Below are positions 1-12,230 of a stretch of DNA of 64,000 nt, in pieces. This DNA is from Bactericera cockerelli (lineage: Eukaryota > Arthropoda > Insecta > Hemiptera > Triozidae), in NCBI GenBank assembly GCA_024516035.1, contig CM044955.1, positions 16,788,551 to 16,852,550 of the forward strand. Reading direction: 5' to 3'. Numbering within the stretch: the first letter of the stretch is position 1; each line of letters begins with the position of its first letter. The translations under genes and the position numbers were made by a program. The notes under the pieces were generated by a model, which was not told where the DNA came from, searched no databases, and saw nothing but the letters and a program-made list of their open reading frames with translations.

Positions 1-1729
1 ATTCCCTGTGTCCTTCCTTACCAACACTTAACAAAGCAATGTGAATAATAAATTGATTGTAAATCTTAATTTTTTTGAAACATCGACTACGCCGAATTTT
101 CTTGCGCCCTCATCAATTACAGACAAAAAAAAACATTAATAAAAATTCGATTTAATAAAATGTATCTAAAAAGTGCTACAATTCAGTGACTATTCAATAA
201 TTAAAAAGCATAAATCATTAACGTTAAAAGGGTTTAAATATATTTCACGGGCTAAAGGAAGAGGGGAGGGAGGCTGGGGGAGTAAAAGGGTTGCGGGAGG
301 AAGAAAAAGGAGAGAAGAGAAGGGGGAGCCATCGTGACTCATTAGCATAGAATTTTCTGTATTGCGAAAATTTTATTTAATTTAAATCGTTTAGCTGATT
401 CCGCTGGAAAGGTGCATGGCGTTTGTTAACAATTGCTTTTTTAAATTAAATAGTTGTTCCACGATTCATGATTGTAATCGTTTAATTTGTTAATCCTCCA
501 GTTTGTAGATCTCTTGTCAATCATTAACTTGTTAAATACTTTTAGATGGTGATGCTTTCAGAAAGTTGGTAATCCGATTACCGATAGTGAAATGGGTTAC
601 GAAACAAATCGACCCTGTAAAAGACTACGAAAACCGCAAGTGTACAATGGAAAGGTCCTGCCGAAGGGAGCCCCGTTGACCTTTTTTTACTCTGTTTGAG
701 GCCCAAGGTGTATGGACAGGGCCCCAAGAATCGAGGTCCTACCCGAAATCGACTTGTACAGATTTGACCTTTGGTTAAACTTGAGCATTTGCTTGGGTTT
801 ATAGTAGGGTTAGGAAAGTATATGAATGGCTATGTAATGCCTCAGTTGTATATAATGACAAAATACATACAAACTATATATTTACAGTTTTATAAGCTAT
901 ATATTTTTATAATATCAAGTATTTAAAAAAAAATAATAATAATGTTTATTAAAATATATTAAATTACAAACATTTATCTTTTTCTCTTGTTCCTCTTTCA
1001 GAACTGATTGTAGTTTTCAAGAATCTTATTCAAGATTCACGTCTGCAGAACTTTGTTACGTTCGTTACTCGTATATTTTTAGCACGTTTGCTTTATAACC
1101 GAATAGTCATTTCAAGGTGCATGAGTACAACAATGCTACCTACAAGAAAGTGTAGAATTCTGAACTCTGGATGTCAGTATCCTTCCTAAATGTCTACTAT
1201 AAAAAATAGACTGTACAGTACCTAGTTGACTACAATACTATATTATGCGCGGTAAACCAGAAGTTCGTATCCGGAGGAGACAAGACTCAAACTACGAGCA
1301 AGATGATGGGTGGACGTGCTATCCCTATTTATATTTCACAAAAGTTGCATATTTTTGGTCGGTTCTTGGACCTATCTACTTGAATCTTAGGACGTTTATC
1401 ATTTGCAGATATAATACCAAATAAAAATGACATGCTCAAAAGATATAATATCTATAAATGACATAATTTTGATCGTGTGATTTAGTCAACAGACCGACTC
1501 AAGGATGATTTGCCGTGAGAAACTCTTTTGTCAATGACGGTGAAGAATCGATCCGTTGCTGGTTCGTTCGATTCTCACCAAATACAAACATTATCCTTAT
1601 TTATTTGATTTATTATTATCTGACCTGGTTGAGGCGTTTTCAGTGATATTATAACACTAATAACTAATTATATAGATAGATGATTTTAACGTCTTATTTT
1701 GATATAGAAAGTCAATTAGTCATATAAGG
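1..1729. other. No gene recognised; AT-rich spacer
   Basis: I see no repeat family or convincing gene here. A purine-only-like tract lies at 253-330. One patch at 536-679 (+) is open for 47 codons after a stop and is richer in GC than its surroundings. It reads like protein (for example WVTKQIDPVKDYENRK), but it has no start codon and only a weak AG acceptor before it, so I do not call it a gene. Confidence 0.5.
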
Positions 1730-1882
1730 CGTTTTACCTCACCTAGCCTAGGTAGGGCCTCAAATGTCAGTCTCACATATTTGAAGGGTACAGAATTTTC
1801 TTAGGAAAGTGTCGTCCAACCGGGAATCAAACTTGGAATCTCTGGACTATGGAGTAGTCACAACCGTTACGCCACAGAGACT
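1730..1882 (-). repeat. SINE family S4 (tRNA-headed), degraded
   Basis: On the minus strand this begins with the S4 tRNA-like head: A-box TGGCGTAACGG and a B-box region of the GTTTGATTCCCGG type. It then runs through the AGAAAATTCTGT spacer into the body around CCTAGGCTAGGTGAGG. Part of the body is deleted. The same head and body recur at least eight times in the window on both strands, which shows dispersal rather than a functional tRNA gene. Confidence 0.75.
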
Positions 1883-1992
1883 GGCTATTCGAGTCTTTCA
1901 ACCATATAATAATAAAACTCTGAGATTTGGGCGGTAGAAAATGCATTAAGAATTACCCTCGTATTGTGGTTACCTTTTTTTATAATGATTTC

Positions 1993-2252
1993 ATAGTGTT
2001 TCACAGGCTTTTTATTTCGTAGCCATGAAACAGGATCTACTGTAGACGCTTCTTGGTCTTTGTTGTAACCTGCAAATCCCGTAATATGCCTCCCCTCTGA
2101 TGGGCGAGAAGTGACACAATACTTCCACATTTAGGTTCTGGGTTAACACGGACGCACCGGCAGGTATCCCTTACAAACAGATGTAACAATATTTTTAGTA
2201 CAATTTTTATCAGAGCAAGCGAGTGCTTAATCACTGTTTCAATCGTGCGCTA
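1993..2252 (-). repeat. SINE family S1 (tRNA-Gly-like head)
   Basis: Read on the minus strand, a damaged tRNA-like head is followed by the S1 body. The body includes the motif CTTCTCGCCCATCAGAGG and ends near ACGAAATAAAAAGCCTGTG. Open frames of 65-81 codons across it are products of the repeat. Better-preserved copies at 24815 and 40631 show the anticodon loop TTGCCAT, that is, a GCC (Gly) anticodon. Confidence 0.75.
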
Positions 2253-3440
2253 AATTGACATCTTGATTTCAAAAAAAAGCCAGCAGATCCAATCATAAGT
2301 ACATCTATGGTGGTTAGTACATCCAATAGTACTTTGAAGGTGTCTTGAAGGAAATGACTTATTTGTGTGTAAGTTTACATTTGACTGCGGGTATTGTTCA
2401 CTTAGGGTTCAATGTTAATGAAACTGTAATGTGTGAAGAGACCGAGGAAGATAGACAGGACATAATATGTACATAGATACATATACAAATATATAATTTC
2501 TGAGTGATTCAACTAGAGTCTGAGCAGAATAACGCTGTTCAAGGAAGCAAGAAAACATGGTGATTGTGAGAGAAAAAGATTATTTCTTCTAGTCACATTT
2601 ATCAATTTCAAATGCTATTTTAAATGCATCACACAGTTTTCTTCTTTAATCAAGCAGAATAATCTTTAATCTTGAGGCTGAGATGTAATAGTTTGAATTA
2701 AGATATTCATAGATACCCGAAAGTGCTGAGAATGATCCACAAACCGAGCTAGAGTTAGGGAATCCTTACCTCCAGATTTCCATTCTTTAAGATGTCCTCG
2801 AAATTTTCTCATGAGCGATAATGTTTTCACAAACGTTAGTTTCGCGAGATTTCATTGAATAATGGCGAGATTTACGAAGTTTCATAAGAAAGTATTATGC
2901 TTCTTCCTTAATGCATGCCAGGATTCTATTTGATAATCACTTACATTTATGTATGTACATTATTGTACATAGAATAAATAATTATGTATTGCAGGTACCG
3001 TACATAGCAGCTAGAATTGTAATGTCGGTTTCTTTAGGTATACTTTATAACTAAACTTTTTTTTCAGCCAGGAACGGAACCGAACCAGCGATGCATGATG
3101 TGAGACTTCCTCCCTGCAATTGCATGTATGTTAACCACCTTCCTGAACTTGTCTGTGTATAATGAGCTCGCCTGGATCTTCATTGATTCGTACTATTTGT
3201 CAAGTAATCGACGTATTCCTCATGTCATGCTTCCTTTAGAAAATGGTATGGCTGATCGTTGTCTAAATACTATACAAACTAAAATCTAAATACCGAAACT
3301 ATACAAACTAAAATAAAGAGCATGTATCCTGTAGAATGTAGATCTCTGATGGGTTTATTGGCATGTGTACTAAACTTTACTCTTATTGACAGAGAGATCA
3401 TTTTTTTATTGGATGTGACATATTATTTTATTGTTATAGA
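2253..3440. other. Spacer with a possible tRNA-like SINE fragment
   Basis: Mostly unremarkable AT-rich DNA. At about 3065-3165 the minus strand shows a possible B-box (CTGGTTCGGTTCCG) and a possible head, suggesting another decayed SINE of no family I can assign. A short palindrome TATGTACA/TGTACATA lies near 2950. No coding signal. Confidence 0.4.
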
Positions 3441-3770
3441 GTTATAGATCCTGAGTTCGGTCCCCGGTCGGAGCAGATTTTTCACACAGAAATTCTGTTC
3501 CCTCCGTACATGTACTACATGTGAGGCTGGCGATTTCGGCCCTACCCAGGCTTGGTGAGTTTAATGTCGGTAGCTAGTACGATTCCCACCGAATGGAGGG
3601 TAAAACCCCCGTCCTAATCCTGGACGTTAAATAAAAAAAAAATCGTTGGCGTTAGGAAGGCCATCCAGCCGTAAAAATGTGCCAAAGCCGTCCAACCTCA
3701 ACCATAACTACCATGAGGTTGAATAACGTCGACCTTGCTTAAGCTCCAGAAGACAGAGTAAAAGAAGAAG
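3441..3770 (+). repeat. SINE family S4 with full 3' tail
   Basis: This begins inside the tRNA-like head (B-box GAGTTCGGTCCCCGG). It runs through the body (CCCTACCCAGGCTTGGTGAG, then AATGGAGGGTAAAACCCCCG), then a tail containing GTTAGGAAGGCCATCCAGCC and a CAACCTCAAC...GAGGTTGAA inverted pair. It ends AGAGTAAAAGAAGAAG. The tail also occurs at 46535, 46846 and 56898, so it belongs to the element. Tails of this type (GGCATCCAGCC) can be borrowed from a partner LINE; that is inference. Confidence 0.8.
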
Positions 3771-3780
3771 TAGATGTGAT

Positions 3781-4180
3781 GTGACATATTTACCGATTTA
3801 CTAGATGTAACACATACACTGTTTTAGTGGATGAGACAATTGTGACATATTCACTGTTTTAGTGGATGTAACGTATTAACTGTTTTAGTGGATGTGACAT
3901 ATTCATTGTTTTAGTGGATGTAACATGTTCACTGTTTTAGTGGATATGACATATTTACTGTTTTAGTGGATGTGACATATTCACTGTTTTAGTGGATGTG
4001 ACATATGCACTTTTTTAGTGGATGTGACAATTGTGACATATACACTGTTTTAGTGGATTTAACAAATTCAACGATTTAGTGTATGTGAGATAATATTCAC
4101 TGTTTTTGTGGATATGAATAATTCGCTGTATTGGTAGATGCGACACATTCATCGTTTTAGAAGATTTAACATATTCACTT
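3781..4180. repeat. 26-bp satellite array, about 14 units
   Basis: The unit reads approximately TGACATATTCACTGTTTT plus AGTGGATG. Units at 3860-4020 are close to identical. Those at the right edge (4080-4180) have drifted and vary in length, and one short partial unit (TGACAATTG) interrupts the array. An open frame on the minus strand (4015-4245) is an artefact of the array. Confidence 0.9.
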
Positions 4181-5520
4181 GTTTCATAAAGAAATTGGAA
4201 AGGCACTTCTACTTGATATTTAAAAAAAAAAATAATACTACCCACCTTTTAAAATATTTTAAATTAAAACTAACGATACTCACATTTATGTTTTTATCAT
4301 GATTGTTGGAATTAAATAAATTTTTTGAGATAAAAAAAAGAAATTGTATTATTAAAACTACTCGAAACTTTCGCATATAAATCATCAAACACCATTAAAT
4401 GAAAAAAAAGGCTAAAAGAACACAATTGAAAAATGAAGACAAGTTTCTTCTCGATTGTTGAGAAGCTTAGATGGGAAAAAACTTAAATGAAGATTAATGA
4501 ATAGGAAGTATTTTAAGAGTGGAAACGAATGAAGAACAAATTAAGAAAATAACAAACTAATAAATAATGGAGCGAAAATTGGAGAGCTCAAGAACTATGA
4601 TAGTGGAGTGAGTACAAGTTGAAGATATAACAAAATTTAATTGCTTGTATATAACACAATATTTCTTAAACACACAAGAAATACGCAAGTAATGTTCAAA
4701 ATATCATACTATAAATGTTTGATGTACTTATCCATTTATTTTTGAAAATATAAGAGTGTAGTAAAACCATTTCAGATCAAAACACTGGATTTGAATTGGA
4801 GTTTCTTTACTTTAGTTCAAAAATCTAAAGGAAATTTTGCTCGTATTCGGTAAAATAATTTGAGTTTTCATATTGAATGTATTATTGAAGTATGAGATAG
4901 CTAATGAATGACGCACATTTTAGCTATCATTAGTACCAACATTGGAAGGTACACTAGTCTGTCTTGAAAACTACTTATCTCAAGCGTCTGCTAGAGGCTG
5001 GAGTATCAGTCTAAACCGTATCATAAAGTCAAAAACATCCGCCATTACTAGGCCACTTGTGAGCATTATTACCTTATACATATTTATACGCAATGGAGAT
5101 GATATTAAGGACGAGGATGGGGTAGAGGAGAGGATTAGGGTGAATGCTAACTGAAAGCGGTCATGAGTTGGAGAAACACATACGCTTATGTACAGACTGT
5201 TTTCTGAGGTGAAAGAGCTGAGTTGTGCCTGAAAGGCGTTCTCTGCAACATAGAAAATTGAACAAAAATGTTGCATAAATACTGGAGTCCGATAGTAAGG
5301 AGTGAACATTTTCAATACTCCAATAACAGTAGCAATATTTTTTTCCTTTTACAAAGTTTTGAATTTGAGATTAATTGATTTGGACTTTGGAGCTTCGAAT
5401 CATTTGCATTAGATTCACGTAAAATGTACATCATTCAGAGATCCCTTTTTTTCTTTGTTTTTCTTCGATTCAGCAGTTTTAAGCGATATTATCTTCTAGT
5501 ATTAAGTTCTTGTTCGTTTT
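4181..5520. other. No feature recognised
   Basis: AT-rich spacer. A minus-strand frame of 111 codons at 4980-5315 and overlapping plus-strand frames exist, but none resembles a protein family that I recognise, none has splice context, and the frames overlap one another on both strands. Confidence 0.4.
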
Positions 5521-5523
5521 CAG

Positions 5524-5636
5524 TTGGCATTCGCCTCTCAGGAAGAGTCAGGATGGAGAGGGGAGGGAGGTGTTGGTGGAACTGGAAGTGGCTTTTACAA
5601 AAAAGATCCCAGATATGTTTGTCGAGCACTTCAGAT
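5524..5636 (+). CDS. Candidate internal exon, 113 nt
   Basis: A strong-looking 3' splice site (pyrimidine-rich TCTTGTTCGTTTTCAG ending at 5523) and a GTAAGA donor at 5637 bracket 113 nt of balanced composition. All three forward frames are open across the segment, so the frame cannot be assigned. Frame 0 contains GSGFYKKDPRYVCRALQ and frame 1 contains VLVELEVAFTKKIPDMFVEHF; both look protein-like. No family recognised. No neighbouring exon is visible, so it may be chance. Its length would shift the frame if it were skipped. Confidence 0.3.
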
Positions 5637-5639
5637 GTA

Positions 5640-6379
5640 AGATAATTGAAGTCATAGCTTTCAGCCCCGCCACTCACTGGGATGTGTGAGCTCTCTGGAA
5701 ATTTGCGCGTGAAACCCTTTTTTTTCATTAGGCCTTTATTGCGGGCGTTTGTTTGTATAACACTTGTCCTCCATCACATTCAAATGTTTGATTTCAATGT
5801 TAATATTTTCATTAGAGCTTTTCAAATAATTCTCCCTTGTCCTAATGGACTGATTGTGGATGTCAAGCAAATGGGGACTGAACATTGTTTCAATAATCTC
5901 TCTTGGACAAAGTGAAGAGGCTTTTTAGTCACTCTCTTCAGTTAAAATTGAAAGGAGTTACAAGTTTTAATCCGCGTTTAATGAAGAGGCCTTGGTCTTT
6001 TCTGGGTTATTTATTTTTTATTCACGCTCTGAGAAAAAACCAAAGTGGTTTTCAATGTGAAATTATTCACCAATGAAGCTTTCATATGGTATTATTTATC
6101 TTAGGTCAATATTAACACGAACATTGAATAATTTTTATTCATACACTTACAATCAAACAGATTTGATGAAATTCTGCTTCTTTCACTTTGCATTTTCCCA
6201 TGCCTAATTGGTTTCTGTCTTAGTCAACTTCTTCATCATGTTTTATCGTGGCATTTCTATTTCTACATATTAAGACTGAATCTTTCCAACAACAAGTCAC
6301 AAAACCTGTCAAGGACTATAATTGGGTTGGATGGAAAAGATTGCCGAAGGCTATAACCCCACTCTTTAGTTAGGACATA
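5640..6379. other. No feature recognised
   Basis: AT-rich spacer up to the foldback element. No repeats or coding signal seen beyond short noise frames. Confidence 0.4.
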
Positions 6380-7654
6380 CAGGGTCCGCCAAAAAAAAGG
6401 AGCCACTCGAAATATCTCAAGAACGGATTTGAATTTCGAAAAACGCTAAAACACGTGTTTCATTATATGAAAGGGGAACTCTTTTCTACTGGTTTATGTT
6501 TTTTTCTCATTACCAGGGGCGGCCCCAGGGGGGGTCGACTTTGGAATCTTAAATAGAACTACCCTGTTTTGAATACAAATTTGAGAAGTAGATGACAATA
6601 GAAGTATTTTGAGACAAGTTTGAGATTTTTTCACCAAACAGGGCCGGAGATATCGTAACTTTTGTTTCAGAAGTTTCAGCCATTTTTTCATTAGAAAATT
6701 ATTTTATATCTGTAAATATTGTTAAACAAAATGTCTTACTTATTAAAGTACTTAATTCCTCAAGTCTTTTTGATAGCATTAGCTTTACCAGGGGAGTTGT
6801 ATAGGGGGTCAGTTTTTTTTTACAAGTAAAAACCATCCTTTTTCTAGTATAATTTGTGATAGCTTCACGCAATTACACATGTTTCAATCTAAAAAAATAT
6901 TTTTTTTAATCAGGGCCGGATGTACTTAAATTTTATATGGAAACATTGAATATTAATAAGAAAATAAATTGCTACTTCAAAAGAGCTAGTAAAAATTAAG
7001 GCCAGATAAATATTAATTTTTCAAATGTAACTGGCCTTAATTTTCTACTAGCTCTTTTGAAGTAGCAATTTATTTTCTTATTCAATGTTTCCATATAAAA
7101 TTGAAGTACGTCCGGCCCTTTTTTAAAAAAAAAATATTTTTTGTAGATTGAAACATGTGTAATTGCGTGAAGCTATCACAAATTATACTAGAAAAAGGAT
7201 GGTTTTTACTTGTAAAAAATATTGACCCCCTATACAACTCCCCTGGTAAAGCTAATGCTATCAAAAAGACTTGAAAAATTAAGTACTTTAATAAGTAAGA
7301 CATTTTGTTTAACAATATTTACAGATATAAAATAATTTTCTAATGAAAAAATGGCTGAAACTTCTGAAATAAAAGTTACGATATCTCCGGCCCTGTTTGG
7401 TGAAAAAATCTCAAACTTGTCTCAAAATACTTCTATTGTCATCTACTTCTCAAATTTGTATTCAAAACAGGGTAGTTCTATTTAAGATTCCAAAATTGAC
7501 CCCCCCTGGGGCCGCCCCTGGTAATGATAAAAAAACATAAACCAGTAGAAAAGGGTTCCCCTTTCATACAATGAAACACGTGTTTTAGCGTTTTTCGAAA
7601 TTCAAATCCGTTCTTGAGATATTTCGAGTGGCTCCTTTTTTTTGGCGGACCCTG
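6380..7654. mobile_element. D1: 1275-bp full-length foldback DNA element, TA target duplication
   Basis: The two halves (6380-7004 and 7032-7654) are near-identical inverted copies of each other, separated by a 27-nt loop. Termini are CAGGGTCCGCC and GGCGGACCCTG, each flanked by TA, as expected for Tc1/mariner-superfamily insertion. There is no transposase frame; a 77-codon minus-strand frame and its mirror only reflect the duplication. It is a non-autonomous foldback element or giant MITE. The high identity of the arms implies recent formation or ongoing gene conversion. Confidence 0.88.
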
Positions 7655-8673
7655 TATATTATGTATATGTTTATTTATTTTTCCTTCATTTTTTTTTCTT
7701 TTTTACCTCTCCTTATATTGTATAATAATTTGTAATCATCCATGTTGTATATATGTCCATATAAATAAAGTGTTAAATAATAATAATGACAGGGTTGTCT
7801 TTTGGCCTTGCATGTTAGTTCAACTATTATTTTTTTTACAGGAATAGAAGTAAAACAATATTTTTCTGAGCTAAAAATAATTGAACAACTCAAGAACCCA
7901 GAATTTCTAATCATAATTTCTTGCATTTTGATATGCAAAACACGTCGTACTAGAGGTACATTTTATTGGTCAATAAAGAATACCCCACCATAATTATCGA
8001 GGGAGCTTCAAGAGGATTGATTCTCTCATGAGCGTACTCAATATTAATTGAGTGTTATTCTGGATTTAATGATCAACATAGGTGGCCAACAAACTCAGCA
8101 TGTCTAATGATAGTGAATGATGCTATTACCCCAGTCTACAGCACGTACCAACCTACAGGCATTTGATTCCACCATTCTGATACCATCTTCAGACTTCACG
8201 TTGTTTAAGTGTTATTAATCAATATAGGGAACTTCAAAGTTATAAAAAAGTTACTCTATAAACGCAATTATTCTATTCACTGTTTCTCTTAAAGTTATTT
8301 CTTTTGCCCTCGCTAAGTATCTGGAGTTTGCATAATAGCTAACCAATTTTCACTTTCCGATAGTAGAAAAGCTTTTTCACAATCACATCTCACTTTTTTT
8401 ACCTTTCTTATTTTTATTGATTGTTTTTTTCACATTCTATTTACTCAAGAGCAAAGTTTCATAATTATTCTAGAAATGTCATATTATATGTCGAATTTTC
8501 AATTGAATATGGAAAAATCAATACGTTTCTATTTTTTGATAAAGAAAGTATCTAATTTATCTTCTTCTCTTATAGTAAAAAATATTACAGTATGTACTAA
8601 ATATCTGAGCGCACGGCAGTGTATCTTTATATCCATTTCAGCAATGTTAATTAAATGGGTACCTACACAGATT
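7655..8673. other. No feature recognised
   Basis: AT-rich spacer between D1 and the small MITE. Short open frames here (60-90 codons) overlap on both strands and match nothing recognisable. Confidence 0.4.
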
Positions 8674-9054
8674 TGAAAAAGCTTTATCATATATCTTCAT
8701 ATAATATAATATATGATAGTATGTAAAAAAGAGAAGAGTTGATTTGAAATGTTCATGATTTTAATATGCAGAGCGATGCTATCAGTCACGAAGTGACTGC
8801 TTGCCCCCAGGTTTTGAGTCCTGAGGAAAGCGATTGACTTCCACAATCAGACAATCTTGGACTATGTTGAAGGTTGAATTACATACCTACATTTACCAGT
8901 GTACCTACATAGTCATGTTCATACGAAATTATATTCGTATGAAATTATTATATATACATATTGAATACATAGAATACTATGTATTCAATATGTATATATA
9001 ATCTCACAGAAATATAATATATCTTCATATAATATATGATAAAGTTGTTTTTCA
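8674..9054. mobile_element. Small AT-rich MITE with a central perfect palindrome
   Basis: The ends are related inverted repeats: TGAAAAAGCTTTATCATATA at the left and ATATGATAAAGTTGTTTTTCA at the right, read inward. Near its right side lies a perfect 25-bp stem (8948-8972 with 8977-9001) around a 4-nt AATA loop. A smaller TTCATACGAA palindrome lies just before it. The phrase ATATCTTCATATAATATA occurs near both ends. No coding capacity. Superfamily unknown because the target duplication is not clear. Confidence 0.55.
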
Positions 9055-9668
9055 TTTCAGATTGCTAAGATATACAATAATTATCATACAAAGAAGTTTA
9101 CGTTGATATAAAATCGGTAGATTTGTGTATATTATGTAACTATCTAAATGTATTTGTTTATTAACTACACGCTCAAATTTTAAAAGTTTTCTAGACATTG
9201 GTTATGAATGTATGAGTATGTACATATTGTACCTACATATAAGTTGACAATACAGTAATACACCATAACTACATCATTGAAAGTTACAAATTTAACAATT
9301 GAAAGAATTATAAAGCCCGTATTTAATTTTCGGACACTCCCATCCTGAATAAATTGAATTCCCTGCTGCAATAGTGAGCAGAGTGTATACAAAGGAAATA
9401 TAAAGATCTGGACAGGAGTGTCCCTCAGGAGGACGAATAATCCTGGACTATCCTTTATCCATTTCATTAGAGAAGTCTCCTGCAAGACCTGATCCACACC
9501 CTGTGATTATCTCTGACTATCAAGCACAATGCGATACAAAGAAGCTCACAAGCAGTGGTGGATTCACAAGGTTGGTACGTATGTACGTAGTCTGCTATGT
9601 AATGTAATTATGTACATAATTATTAAGAGCAATATTTTGACTTGTAAGTTTTCGCTGATAGATATTTC
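9055..9668. other. Spacer with one protein-like minus-strand frame
   Basis: A minus-strand frame of 105 codons (9180-9497) contains a stretch resembling real protein (SPGLFVLLRDTPVQIF). It would start at GTG, lies just after a stop, and lacks a convincing acceptor. It could be a fragment of an old element. I cannot name it. Confidence 0.3.
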
Positions 9669-9795
9669 AAAGTAGCTTAATCGTTAAGGCGGCGGAGGTC
9701 CTTGGTTCAAGTCCTGATTTCAGCGTAGATTTAGTAAAGCGAATTTGAGTAGTTGTGATATCACGAAAGTGACTAACACAAATATGATAACTTAT
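9669..9795 (+). repeat. SINE family S3 copy
   Basis: tRNA-like head with A-box AGTAGCTTAATCG and B-box TTGGTTCAAGTCC, then the S3 body TTTAGTAAAGCGAATTTGAG and the palindrome-like TGTGATATCACGAAAGTGA. The same order recurs at 42754 and 45609, among others. Confidence 0.8.
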
Positions 9796-10197
9796 TTTAA
9801 AATTCAAGTGAGGCTAAAACATTTTATTTTACTTTTCAATTAAATTTTTTTCTGGAAGTAGGAATACCAGAACTAACCAATCCAAACCTATTCTGACCCC
9901 AAGTTGCTATAAGAAGGAGCAACGCCAAAGAAGAAGAAGAATGTGAAGAATAGAAAAATATTATGAGCTAATACAAAATATTTAGACATGAAGGTAACAT
10001 GAGCGATCAGGTAGTCGCTCGATCGTTGAGGCAGAACAGCTGGAGGTTACTTCTTCGAGTTAGAGCTTGGCCAATTTTAGTGAGCCAGATTTGAGTACCT
10101 AATCATTTTCATGTAGCAGATCAACTCTAATATAGGTATGAAAATTTGCATGTTTTTTTGACGTTCCCTTTTGATAATAACAATAATATCACTCTTT

Positions 10198-10395
10198 AAC
10201 GGAAGGTAACCACCAGGCGAGATGAATGCTCAAAGTATTTTCTACCACCTAACACTCAAGAGTCTTATTATTATGTGGTCACAAACTCAAATTAATAAGG
10301 AAAAATTCATGCTTTGGGTTTGATTCCAACCAACGAATCTCTCCACTTCCTGGATTACCAGACTAGCGCGTTAACCACGTTAACCGCTACCAGTG
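10198..10395 (-). repeat. SINE family S6 copy
   Basis: On the minus strand it begins GTGCACTGGTAGCGGTTAACG (A-box-like), has a degenerate B-box (GGTTGGAATCAAAC), then a body with GACCACATAATAATAAGACTC and GGTGGTAGAAAATACTTTG. It matches the SINE at 48185-49103 that is split by element D3. Confidence 0.7.
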
Positions 10396-10582
10396 CACAG
10401 TTTTATCTTTGATTTTTATCTTCTATAATCACAAATCCACCGCTGATTTTAACCAGTGAAGCTTTGATCTCGAACGTCTTACGACGTGTTTGTGTATAGT
10501 TTACGCCTCTATTGATATAACTGTTCAAGTCAACACTGTCATTAACATCTCTTCTAAACAATAATTCAACAAATAAACTTAA

Positions 10583-10744
10583 CAACTCTCAAAATATCGA
10601 GGCAGTATTTTAACACGAACAAACTTGGAGACAATATTGTCAACGCCACTGGAGAGAAACCTTATAAGTCTTCTTGATGAACTTGTTTGTGATTTCAAAG
10701 CCACAGGTGGCTATTTCCCATCACTTCAATGGGCGCTAACTTGA
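10583..10744 (+). other. Protein-like open patch, no start
   Basis: A 53-codon frame bounded by stops and richer in GC than its surroundings. It contains LLDELVCDFKATGGYF, which looks like real coding sequence, but there is no start codon, no clear splice sites, and no family that I recognise. It may be a remnant of a transposon gene or chance. Confidence 0.2.
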
Positions 10745-10899
10745 CGGTATTAAATTCGCTGTAACTTTATACCAATCATAAATTAATAGCAACTTATATT
10801 ATCCTACCATACAAGATGAGAGATTTTGAGGAGACCTCTAGCTAGTAGCAACTAATAATAATAATAAATAATAATAATGCTTTTTCTTTGTGTTATTAT

Positions 10900-11147
10900 G
10901 TCACAATTTTAGTGGGTAACGCAGAATCATAGGACTTTACCATGCACTTTAATTTACAATATGTTGTACCTATTATTTTTTTGCCTAAGATTCTGCCACT
11001 GGTCGCTGCTTCACATTAAAGCAGCTACTCATTTTTCCTCACGAGGTATGAGTGGACCCCGAACATCCAAGTACAGAGCAGAATCGAACCCAGGTCATCA
11101 TGTGTGCAATGCCTAGCGCGCTAACTCGCTCTGCCACAGTGACTACT
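10900..11147 (-). repeat. SINE family S2 copy
   Basis: On the minus strand: tRNA-like head (A-box near GCAGAGCGAGTTAGCGCGC, B-box GGGTTCGATTC), then the S2 body TACTTGGATGTTCGGGGTCC and CTCATACCTCGTGAGGAAAA. It ends in a region with GTGGCAGAATC. Companion copies at 25333 and 57806 are more complete. Confidence 0.85.
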
Positions 11148-12230
11148 AGCTAGTAGCAACTAGAACAAACCATCAAACCAATTGACGTACACATTATCGA
11201 CGTTGCACATAATTTACATTTACACTAGGTATTAACTAGCTCGAACTGGATTTTATTTGTTCAACATCATTTACAATATATTGTTTTTGAAACAGTACTA
11301 TAAAGGTTCTTTTGTAATCAAAATGGTTTGCATTTTTCACTATCCGCATAAATCAAACTTTATTAAATATAAATCATTAGAATAATTTTTTTATTAATCT
11401 TGAGGGGGCTGGGCATTGTAGTCTGCAAAAAATAAATGAAGCTGTAGAAGACAGAAAAAATTGAAAACTCCAAGGACCATCAAATTTGCCACTCAAATAA
11501 TACCTATTAAAAATATTATCTAGGATATTTCGAAACTAAACATTAATATGCATATGTAGAATGCAATTAGCCTCATACATGTATTGTAGGCACAATATTC
11601 TCTTATACTTGTGCAAGCATATAATTGTTAGAAATAAAGTGTAATCACTACAATAATATACAACACATATTTATTGTGTAATCCAATAAACGTGTGTATA
11701 TTAAACATAATAATATACATATGTACCTAGAAATGCAGAATGGAGTCAGGGACTAACAGACAAAATGTAAACAAAAATTGCAGACGACATCGACAGTGCA
11801 AACAAAAATAATGTAATTGAAACTTTTGATTTATATGTGTGTATTGCAAAGGTATACGGATTATACAAATAAATAGCTATCTACTTAAACGAGGTAAAAA
11901 AAACATGGCAAATTGTCAGGATTTCTATTGTGCATGCACATTGCACATTGTACAATATCATTGAATGCATTAGGTATACTACCTACGTATGTAAGTATAT
12001 TTAGTAGTCTGTGAGTATTGTTTGTATGGATTTTTTTGTTATTTTGATGATGTTCTACAATATGGCAGTTAAGTTTGGCTTTATTTTTTTATATTATTAA
12101 ATAATTATATTGTTTCCAAAATTATCAAATACAACCTTTAAAACATTATCTATACTGCCTATACCTACAAGTTAAATGTATGAGTTCTTCTTTTTCCCAA
12201 TTATGCCACAGTGGCTAGCGCAGCTTTGTG
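11148..12230. other. No feature recognised
   Basis: AT-rich spacer with many short ATATG/TACCTA phrases. No coding signal or repeat family identified. Confidence 0.4.
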
